Below are positions 17,719-24,671 of a DNA stretch of 50,587 nucleotides, piece after piece; positions within the stretch are counted from its first letter, which is position 1; the number at the start of each line of letters is the position of its first letter. The translations under genes and the position numbers were made by a program. This stretch comes from a beta proteobacterium AAP51 (GTDB lineage: Bacteria > Pseudomonadota > Gammaproteobacteria > Burkholderiales > Burkholderiaceae_C): the NCBI GenBank assembly GCA_001295905.1, contig LJHT01000004.1, forward strand, positions 1-50,587, given 5' to 3'. The notes below the pieces were generated by a model. The model was not told the DNA's origin and made no database searches. It saw nothing but the letters and a program-made list of their open reading frames with translations.

Positions 17719-19044
17719 TCAGGGCCCCGGCAACTTTGGCGATGGTCCTGCGACAGGCCGGTCTGCCACGGGGTTGAAGTGCAGTGCGCCGGGTTGGGCC
17801 GCGCCCGGCGCCTGCAGCCAGGCCAGCAGCTGCTGCACCACCGCCGGGCTGTGCATCAGCGCCAGGTGCCCCGTGGCGGGCAGCACCGCGGTGTGGCCAG
17901 GCGCAAAGCCCAGGCGGCGCGCGGGCTCGGCGTGCTCGCCCAGCGCGCTGGCCACGGGCACCAGGCCATCGCCGCGCAGGCGGCTCAAGGCGCTGCGCGC
18001 CCGGCTCTTCAGTGGCGCGCGGCCTGGGGGGGTGCCGGCCGCCGCAACGGCTTCGTCCAGCGTGCCGGCCAGGGCCCAGCACCGCAGGCCGCCCGGGTCT
18101 TGGGGCGGCAACGGCAGGGGCAGTCCGGCGGCGTCCACCAGGCCGTGCCGCAGGTCGGTGATGCCGGCGCTGCGCAGCTTGCCCAGGCGGGCCAGCGGCG
18201 CGGTGTAGCGTGCCAGGCCGGGCGTGGCGCCCAGCAGCAGGTCCACGCCATGGCCGGCGCGCTCCAGAGGCGCGCCGTGGTGCGGGCTGCCCAGGCACAC
18301 CAGGTCGCTGCACAGTGCGGCCCAGGGGCTGCCTGCGGCCTGGTGCAGCGCGCTGCGCGCGATCAGGCCGCCCATGCTGTGGCCCAGCAGCACCACACGC
18401 TGCACGGGCACGGGCCAGGCCTGCACCAGCTGCTGCATCAGCAAGGCGAACTGCTGGCCGTTGTCGGCAATGGGCAGGCCGGTGTTGGCGTGCAGGTACA
18501 GCGGGGTGGCGCCGAGGGCCGTGGCCAGCGTGCTGCCGAGGTCTGGCCCCTCGCGCTGCCATTGCAGCGGGTTCATGCACAGGCCGTGCAGCAGCACCAG
18601 CAGCGTGGGTTGTGCCGGCGTGGCGCTGGCCTGCAGCGCCTCGGCCAGGCTCTCGGCCGGCAGCGGCAGCACCCGCCCTGCCAGGCGCAGGGCCATCGGG
18701 ATGGCCAGCGGGTTGGCGGTGGCGGCCAGGTGATCGCCCAGCACGCCGTTGAGCGCAGCCACCAGCGCCTCGCGTTCCGGGCTGGGCAGCGCGGCCGGTT
18801 GGCCGGGGGCCAGGGTGGGCGCGATGAGCCCTAGCAGCGCATCTACCGTGCCACCGGCCACGTGCGTGACGCCGCGGATGCTGCGGTACACCAGCCCCGT
18901 GATGCCGGTGGTGCGGCCGCTCAGCGCGCCGGCCAGGCCGGGCACGCGGGCGATGCGTTCATGCATGGCTTCCACCAGGTCGGTGAGGCCGGCCACGCCT
19001 TCGGTGGCCAGGCGCGCGGCGCCGCGCAGGTCTTTCGTATTCAT
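17719..19044 (-). CDS. alpha/beta-hydrolase (lipase/esterase-like)
   Basis: This 441-residue protein has a C-terminal alpha/beta-hydrolase fold. The oxyanion strand is LLVLLHGLCMN, the nucleophile elbow is GHSMGG with Ser223, a probable acid is in RGDGLVPVASA, and the probable His is in TGHLALMHS. The first 150 or so residues (helices with TTGITGLVYRSIRGVTHVAGGTVDALLG) are not part of the fold and could bind membrane or polymer. No signal peptide is visible, so it is probably cytoplasmic. It is divergent from the LacI-family gene; the gap of 83 bases must hold both promoters. The substrate is unknown. Confidence 0.75.
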   Translation of the reverse strand: MNTKDLRGAARLATEGVAGLTDLVEAMHERIARVPGLAGALSGRTTGITGLVYRSIRGVTHVAGGTVDALLGLIAPTLAPGQPAALPSPEREALVAALNGVLGDHLAATANPLAIPMALRLAGRVLPLPAESLAEALQASATPAQPTLLVLLHGLCMNPLQWQREGPDLGSTLATALGATPLYLHANTGLPIADNGQQFALLMQQLVQAWPVPVQRVVLLGHSMGGLIARSALHQAAGSPWAALCSDLVCLGSPHHGAPLERAGHGVDLLLGATPGLARYTAPLARLGKLRSAGITDLRHGLVDAAGLPLPLPPQDPGGLRCWALAGTLDEAVAAAGTPPGRAPLKSRARSALSRLRGDGLVPVASALGEHAEPARRLGFAPGHTAVLPATGHLALMHSPAVVQQLLAWLQAPGAAQPGALHFNPVADRPVAGPSPKLPGP

Positions 19045-19127
19045 GACGGGGCTTTCTGTTGCGCCGGCGGCGCCTGGCCCGGACCATAGCCCACCGTAAA
19101 CTGCGGCCCAGCACGAGGGTGGTGGCA

Positions 19128-20210
19128 ATGAGTACGAAGACCGAAGGGCGCGCCCGCCGCAAGGGCGCAGCCACGGCAGACACCGGCAAGGTCACGCTGG
19201 AGATGGTGGCGGCGGCGGCAGGCGTTTCGCCGAGCACGGTGTCGCGCATCTTGAACGGCACGGCCGTGGTGGCCGATGAAAAGCGCGCCGCGGTGGACGA
19301 AGCCATCGCGCGGCTGGGCTTCGTGCCCAACCCGGTGGCCCGCGGCCTGGCCGGCGGCCGCACGCTGAGCATCGGCGTCGTCACCCAGGCCATCGACAGC
19401 CCGTTCTACGGCGGCGCGCTGCGGGGCGTGGAAGAAGAGCTGGGCCGCGCCGGCTACAGCCCGCTGTTCGTCAGCGGCCACTGGAGCGCCACGCGCGAGG
19501 CGCAGTGCATCGAAACCCTGAAGGCGCGGCGCGTGGACGGCATCATCGTGCTCACCGGCCGCCTGAGCGACGCCGCGCTGGCGCAGCACGCACAGAGCCT
19601 GCCCGTGGTGGTGACGGGCCGCAACCTGCGCGCGCCGCAGCTGTATTCGCTGAACTTCGACAACTTCGAAGGTGCGCGCCTGGCCACCCACCACCTGCTG
19701 AGCCTGGGCCACCGGCGCATCGCCTTCATCTCGGGCGACAGCCGCCACCCCGACGCCAAAGAACGCTTGCGCGGCTACCGCGCGGCACTGGAGGCCGCCG
19801 AGGTGGCCTTCGAGCCCGGCCTGGTGCTGCCCGGCAACTACACCGAAGACAGCGGCCGCATGGCCGTGGAGCGCCTGCTGGACAGCCGCGAAGCCTTTAC
19901 CGCCATCTTCGCCGCCAACGACCAGATGGCCTTCGGCGCCGGCCTGGCCCTGCACCGCCGCCATTTGCGCGTGCCCGACGATGTTTCGCTGGTGGGCTTC
20001 GACGACGTGGCCTCGGCGCTCTACGCCATACCGCCGCTGAGCACCGTGCACCACCCCGTGTACGAGCTGGGCCAGGCCGCCGCCCAGGCCATGCTGCAGC
20101 TGCTGGCGGGCGTGCCGCCCACGGCGCAGCTGCCCGCGCCGCGCTTCATTTCGCGGGAAAGCAGCCGCGAGCTGCAGGCGGCCGACGCCCCGCGCGCCCG
20201 GCGGCGCTGA
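19128..20210 (+). CDS. LacI-family transcriptional regulator of the glucan locus
   Basis: This 360-residue protein has an N-terminal helix-turn-helix (VTLEMVAAAAGVSPSTVSRILNG), a hinge (GFVPNPVARGLAGGRT) and a periplasmic-binding-protein-like ligand domain ending SLVGFDDVASALY. ATG 19128 has a GAGGG upstream. Four perfect copies of TGAAAGCGCTTTCA, a typical LacI-family palindrome, occur in this locus, and this is the only LacI-type gene in the window, so it is the likely repressor. The inducer is probably a beta-glucan oligosaccharide or glucose derivative (inference). I found no copy of the palindrome in front of its own gene, so autoregulation is not indicated. Confidence 0.92.
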   Translation: MSTKTEGRARRKGAATADTGKVTLEMVAAAAGVSPSTVSRILNGTAVVADEKRAAVDEAIARLGFVPNPVARGLAGGRTLSIGVVTQAIDSPFYGGALRGVEEELGRAGYSPLFVSGHWSATREAQCIETLKARRVDGIIVLTGRLSDAALAQHAQSLPVVVTGRNLRAPQLYSLNFDNFEGARLATHHLLSLGHRRIAFISGDSRHPDAKERLRGYRAALEAAEVAFEPGLVLPGNYTEDSGRMAVERLLDSREAFTAIFAANDQMAFGAGLALHRRHLRVPDDVSLVGFDDVASALYAIPPLSTVHHPVYELGQAAAQAMLQLLAGVPPTAQLPAPRFISRESSRELQAADAPRARRR

Positions 20211-20265
20211 GTCGGCGCTGCACCCCGGCGGGCTGCCGCCGACGGCGGTCCGCACTAACCCTTGA

Positions 20266-20294
20266 TTGACAGCCGCAGGCCGTAACCTTAAATT
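20266..20294 (+). promoter_or_regulatory. sigma70-like promoter of the GH1-GH16 operon
   Basis: A perfect -35 TTGACA (20266-20271) is followed, after 17 bases, by TAAATT (20289-20294). The predicted start would fall inside the LacI-type operator that begins two bases later. Confidence 0.65.
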
Positions 20295-20295
20295 C

Positions 20296-20309
20296 TGAAA
20301 GCGCTTTCA
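20296..20309. promoter_or_regulatory. LacI-type operator 1
   Basis: This is a perfect 14-bp palindrome, TGAAAGCGCTTTCA. It lies immediately after the -10 box and covers the predicted transcription start of the operon, which is the classic repressor position. Confidence 0.85.
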
Positions 20310-20347
20310 AAGCGTCCGCGTTCCGCAGCCCCTGTTTCCCGACCGCC

Positions 20348-21736
20348 ATGAACCCCCAGCCCCCTTTCCCCGCGCCGCAGCGCTTTCCGCAAGACTTCGT
20401 GTGGGGCGTGGCCACCAGCGCCTTCCAGATCGAGGGGGCGGCCACGGCCGACGGCAAGGGCCCTTCCATCTGGGACACCTTCTGCCGCCAGCCCGGCGCC
20501 ATCGCCGATGCGAGCCATGGCGATGAGGCCTGCGACCACTACCACCGCTGGCCCGCCGACCTCGACCTCATCCAGAACCTGGGCGTCGACGCCTACCGCT
20601 TCAGCGTCAGCTGGCCGCGTGTACAGGCCGCGGGCCAGGGCGCCTTCAACGAAGCCGGGCTCGATTTCTACGAGCGCATCGTCGACGGTCTGCTGGAACG
20701 CGGCATCCGCCCCTACCTCACGCTGAACCACTGGGACCTGCCGCAAGCGCTGCAAGACCTGGGCGGCTGGGCGAACCGCGACACGGTGCAGCGCTTCGTC
20801 GACTATGCCTGCGCCATCGACCGCCGCCTGGGGCCCCGTGTGGCCGCCATCACCACGCACAACGAACCCTGGGTGATGGCCGTGCTGGGCCACGAAACCG
20901 GCCTCTTTGCGCCGGGGCTGAAGAGCCGCGCCACCGCCATGCAGGTGGCCCACCACCTGCTGCTGAGCCACGGCCTGGCGCTGCAGGCGCTGCGTGCACA
21001 AGGCTGCAGCAGCCGGCTGGGCATCGTGCTGAACCTCTCGCCCATCCGTGCTGCCACCGACAGCGCCGCCGACCTGGCGCAGGCGCGCCTGGAAGACGGC
21101 CGCGCCGTGCGCTGGTACATGGACCCGCTGTTCAAGGGCCAGTACCCCGAAGACGTCTGGCAGCACCTGGGCCCCGACGCGCCGCAGGTGCACGAAGGCG
21201 ACCTGGCGGCCATCAGCACGCCGATGGACTTCCTGGGCGTCAACTACTACACGCGCTCGGTGGTCAGTGCCGATGGCAGCTGGGACGTGAAGAACAGCGG
21301 CAAGGCGCTCACCGACATGGGCTGGGAGGTCTACCCCGAAGGCCTGACCGAACTGCTGGTGCGCCTGCACCGCGACTGGAAGCTGCCTGCGCTGTACGTG
21401 AAGGAAAACGGCGCGGCCTTCAAGGATGAGTTCGTGCCCGGTGCCGACGGCGCGCCCGGTCGGGTGCACGACGTGGCCCGCACCGACTACATCGCGCGCC
21501 ACATCGGCGCCGTGGCCGATGCGCTGGCGCAGGGCGTGCCGATGGCCGGCTACATGGTGTGGAGCCTGCTCGACAACTTCGAGTGGGCCTCGGGTTATGC
21601 CAAGCGCTTCGGCATCGTGCACGTGGACTACGCCACGCAGCAGCGCACGCTGAAGGACAGCGCGCTCTGGTACCGCGATTTCCTGCAGGTGCAGAAAAGC
21701 GCACGTGCGCCGGTCCGCAGGACCGTGGCTGCCTGA
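20348..21736 (+). CDS. GH1 beta-glucosidase (cytosolic)
   Basis: This 462-residue enzyme has normal GH1 length. The N-terminal signature is DFVWGVATSAFQIEGA, the acid/base Glu173 is in THNEPW and the nucleophile Glu353 is in YVKENG. There is no signal peptide. As the first gene behind operator 1, it should release glucose from the non-reducing end of short beta-glucan oligosaccharides made by the GH16/GH17 enzymes downstream. The exact linkage preference (beta-1,3 versus others) is inferred from neighbours. Confidence 0.93.
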   Translation: MNPQPPFPAPQRFPQDFVWGVATSAFQIEGAATADGKGPSIWDTFCRQPGAIADASHGDEACDHYHRWPADLDLIQNLGVDAYRFSVSWPRVQAAGQGAFNEAGLDFYERIVDGLLERGIRPYLTLNHWDLPQALQDLGGWANRDTVQRFVDYACAIDRRLGPRVAAITTHNEPWVMAVLGHETGLFAPGLKSRATAMQVAHHLLLSHGLALQALRAQGCSSRLGIVLNLSPIRAATDSAADLAQARLEDGRAVRWYMDPLFKGQYPEDVWQHLGPDAPQVHEGDLAAISTPMDFLGVNYYTRSVVSADGSWDVKNSGKALTDMGWEVYPEGLTELLVRLHRDWKLPALYVKENGAAFKDEFVPGADGAPGRVHDVARTDYIARHIGAVADALAQGVPMAGYMVWSLLDNFEWASGYAKRFGIVHVDYATQQRTLKDSALWYRDFLQVQKSARAPVRRTVAA

Positions 21737-21751
21737 TCCTCGGAGCCTGCG

Positions 21752-22681
21752 ATGAAGAAGACCGCGCCGAAGAAGAAGCCCCCGAAGATCGCGGGCTGGA
21801 AACTCGTCTGGCACGATGAATTCGAAGGCGATGCCGTCGACCCCGCGAAGTGGGACTTCGACCTCGGCAACGGCTTCTACGACTACAAGAACCACGCCTG
21901 GGTGCCCGGCTGGGGCAACGAGGAACTGCAGTACTACACGCACGAACCCGAGAACGTGCAGGTGCGTGACAGCTGCCTGCGCATCCGCGCCGTGAAGGCG
22001 CCGCTGCACGGCTGCGGCTACACCTCGGCACGGCTGAAGACCAAGAAGCGCGATGGCACGGTGCTCTTCGCCACGCGCTACGGCCGCATCGAATTCCGCG
22101 CCCAGGTGCCCTGGGGCAAGGGCCTGTGGCCGGCGCTGTGGATGCTGCCGGTGGACGACAAGTATGGCGGCTGGGCCGCCAGCGGCGAAATCGACCTGAT
22201 GGAGATCGTGGGCGAGAAGCCGCACGAGGTGCTGAACAGCATCCACTTCGGCAGCAGCTACCCCAAGCGTTCGCTCATCACCACCGTGCATGCGCTGCCC
22301 GAGGGCAGCCTGGTGAGTGACTGGCACGTCTACACGGTGGAATGGGAGCCGGGCGAAATTCGCTTCTACGTCGACGGCGTACAGACCTGCACCTACGACC
22401 ATTGGTGGAGCTGCAGCAAGCTGAAAGAAGGGCAGGGCGTCGAGGCGAAGAAGGCCGCCGACCTGAACCCCTGGCCCGCGCCCTTCGACCAACCTTTCTA
22501 CCTGGTGATGAACGTGGCCGTGGGCGGCAACTTCCCCGGCGTGCCGAACGAGCAAACGCGCTTCCCTGCCGAGATGGTGGTGGACTACGTGCGTGTCTAC
22601 GAGAAGGTGGGCGGTTACGGCGACACCAAACCCATCGGCACCGGGGTCTTCCCGTGGCAGGTGAACAAGAACAAGGCCTGA
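21752..22681 (+). CDS. GH16 beta-1,3-glucanase-like enzyme lacking a signal peptide
   Basis: This 309-residue GH16 enzyme has the catalytic motif EIDLME (Glu146 nucleophile, Asp148, Glu151 acid/base), the beta-bulge form found in laminarinases and lichenases. Other family features are WGNEELQYYT and LWPALWML. The N-terminus is Lys/Pro-rich (MKKTAPKKKPPK) with no hydrophobic core, so the protein is predicted cytosolic, which is unusual for GH16. CGGAG lies nine bases upstream of ATG, and the gene starts 15 bases after GH1. It probably cleaves imported beta-1,3-gluco-oligosaccharides. Confidence 0.9.
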   Translation: MKKTAPKKKPPKIAGWKLVWHDEFEGDAVDPAKWDFDLGNGFYDYKNHAWVPGWGNEELQYYTHEPENVQVRDSCLRIRAVKAPLHGCGYTSARLKTKKRDGTVLFATRYGRIEFRAQVPWGKGLWPALWMLPVDDKYGGWAASGEIDLMEIVGEKPHEVLNSIHFGSSYPKRSLITTVHALPEGSLVSDWHVYTVEWEPGEIRFYVDGVQTCTYDHWWSCSKLKEGQGVEAKKAADLNPWPAPFDQPFYLVMNVAVGGNFPGVPNEQTRFPAEMVVDYVRVYEKVGGYGDTKPIGTGVFPWQVNKNKA

Positions 22682-22692
22682 GGAGCGCCGCG

Positions 22693-23700
22693 ATGTCCCG
22701 TCCCACCGAAACGAACGACGCTGGCGCGGCCGCGCGCGTGGCCCGCAGCGCGCACGAGGGCGAGGCCATGCAGGCCCGCCAGCACTTGCACTCGGGCGCA
22801 GCGCCCCAGGCCACGGCGCTGGAACGCAGCCGCTGGCAGACCCTGGGCCCCGAGGTCTGGACCGCCGAGGCCCGCCGCACCCTGGCCGAAGACTTCCAGG
22901 CCACGCTGCAACAAGGCGTGCACGGCCTGTGCTTCAGCCCTTACCTGGAAGGCCAGCAGCCCGGCAGCCAGGTGAGCGAGGCACAGATCCGCGAGCGCCT
23001 GGCCCTCATCCGCCCGCATTGCCAGTGGATACGCACCTTCTCTTGCACCGACGGCCACGAGCAGACGCCGCGCATCGCCCACGAACTCGGCTTCAAGACG
23101 CTGGTGGGCGCCTGGCTGGGCACCGACGCCGAGATCAACGAGCGCGAGATCGAAGGCGTGATCGCGGTGGCCCGTGCCGGCCATGCCGACATCGTGGCCG
23201 TGGGCAACGAGGTGCTGCTGCGCGAAGACATGCCCGAGGAACAGCTGCTGGGCTTCATCCAGCGCGTGAAGGAGGCCCTGCCTGGCGTGCCGGTGGGTTA
23301 CGTCGACGCCTATTTCCTCTTCGAGAAACACCCGCTCGTCACCGCCGCCTGCGACGTGGTGATGACCAACTGCTACCCCTTCTGGGAAGGCTGCCCGCGC
23401 GAGCAGGCGCTGGCCTACATGCAGCAGATGGTGGCGCGCACGCGGGCGGTGGCGCCGGGCAAGCGCGTGCTCATCAGCGAAACCGGCTGGCCCGACCAGG
23501 GCAGCGCCTTCCAGGGTTCGGTGCCCTCGCGCGAAGGGGCGATGCAGTACTTCGTGGACACCTGCCGCTGGGCGCAGGAAGATGGCGTCGAGGTCTTCTA
23601 CTTCGCGGCCTTCGACGAGGCGTGGAAAGTCGGCGCCGAAGGCGACGTGGGGGCCTACTGGGGGCTTTGGGACAAGGACGGCCAGCCGAAGTTCGGCTGA
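22693..23700 (+). CDS. GH17 beta-1,3-glucanase-like enzyme (cytosolic)
   Basis: This 335-residue protein has a non-catalytic N-terminal stretch of about 75 residues followed by a GH17 barrel. The acid/base is Glu173 in VGNEVLL and the nucleophile is Glu263 in ISETGWP. AGGAG lies just upstream of ATG 22693. No signal peptide is present. The barrel is strikingly similar to the GH17 half of the transporter fusion at 24668-27040: both have TFSCT or SFSCT plus GHE, NEREI, VGNEVLLR, CYPFWEG and FDE.W. One probably arose from the other by duplication. Its role is likely cleavage of beta-1,3-glucan oligomers or transglycosylation. Confidence 0.87.
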   Translation: MSRPTETNDAGAAARVARSAHEGEAMQARQHLHSGAAPQATALERSRWQTLGPEVWTAEARRTLAEDFQATLQQGVHGLCFSPYLEGQQPGSQVSEAQIRERLALIRPHCQWIRTFSCTDGHEQTPRIAHELGFKTLVGAWLGTDAEINEREIEGVIAVARAGHADIVAVGNEVLLREDMPEEQLLGFIQRVKEALPGVPVGYVDAYFLFEKHPLVTAACDVVMTNCYPFWEGCPREQALAYMQQMVARTRAVAPGKRVLISETGWPDQGSAFQGSVPSREGAMQYFVDTCRWAQEDGVEVFYFAAFDEAWKVGAEGDVGAYWGLWDKDGQPKFG

Positions 23701-23729
23701 CTCCCGGCCGAGCGCACCGCGTCCACACC

Positions 23730-24671
23730 ATGCTGCACCTTCCCCAAGGCAACGCCATCTGCTACTCGGGCTACCGCGAGGGCCAAAGCCCCGACAGCCG
23801 CATCTACCCCACGGTCGAACAGATCCGCGAAGACCTGCACCTGCTGCTGAAGAACTGGCGCCTGCTGCGCCTGTACGACTGCAGCCTGCACGCCGAGCGC
23901 GTGCTGCAGGTGATAGAGGAAGACCGCCTGCCCATGCAGGTGATGCTGGGCGCCTACCTGGGTGCCGAGATGAACAACTTCGGCTGCCCCTGGGGCGGCA
24001 CCTACACCGAAGAACAGCTCGAAGCCAGCCAGCGCGAGAACCAGGCCGAACTGCAACGCTTGATCCGGCTCGCCAACCGCTACCCCGAGATCGTCTTTTC
24101 CGTGGCCGTGGGCAACGAGGCCACGGTCGACTGGACCGACCATTACGTGCCTGTGCCGCACATGATCGACTACGTGCGCCGCATCAAGGCGGCCGTGCGC
24201 CAGCCCGTGACCTTCTGCGAGAACTACGTGCCCTGGCAGCACAAGCTGCGCGAGCTGGTGGCCGAGCTCGACTTCATCTCGCTGCACACCTACCCGGTGT
24301 GGGAATACAAGCACATCCATGAGGCGCTGGACTACACCAAGGCGAACGTGCACAGCGTGGCCAGCCTCTACCCCGGCAAGCCCATCGTCATCACCGAAGC
24401 CGGCTGGTGCACCAACAGCAACGGCCGCGGCATGCACGCCGAGCACGCGGTGCAGGAACTGCAGGCCATCTACTACCAGGACCTGATGGACTGGACCCGC
24501 GCCGAGGGCCTGCTGTGTTTCGTGTTCGAGGCTTTCGACGAACCCTGGAAGGGTTCTGCCGACCCGCTGGAGCCCGAAAAGCACTGGGGCCTGTTCACCG
24601 TGGACCGCCGGCCCAAGCTGGTGATGCAGCCGCTGTACCCCGAGTTGGCCCTGAGCGAAAGCACCCCATGA
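23730..24671 (+). CDS. GH17-family glucanase (cytosolic), second copy
   Basis: This 313-residue GH17 enzyme has its acid/base Glu130 in VGNEATVDW and nucleophile Glu223 in ITEAGWC. It starts with ICYSGYREGQSP and has no signal peptide. It is clearly a different branch of GH17 from its neighbour: the loops differ and it has the extra segment NNFGCPWGGTYTEEQL. Its stop overlaps the start of the transporter fusion (ATGA at 24668-24671), so the two are translationally coupled and likely made in similar amounts. Confidence 0.88.
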   Translation: MLHLPQGNAICYSGYREGQSPDSRIYPTVEQIREDLHLLLKNWRLLRLYDCSLHAERVLQVIEEDRLPMQVMLGAYLGAEMNNFGCPWGGTYTEEQLEASQRENQAELQRLIRLANRYPEIVFSVAVGNEATVDWTDHYVPVPHMIDYVRRIKAAVRQPVTFCENYVPWQHKLRELVAELDFISLHTYPVWEYKHIHEALDYTKANVHSVASLYPGKPIVITEAGWCTNSNGRGMHAEHAVQELQAIYYQDLMDWTRAEGLLCFVFEAFDEPWKGSADPLEPEKHWGLFTVDRRPKLVMQPLYPELALSESTP

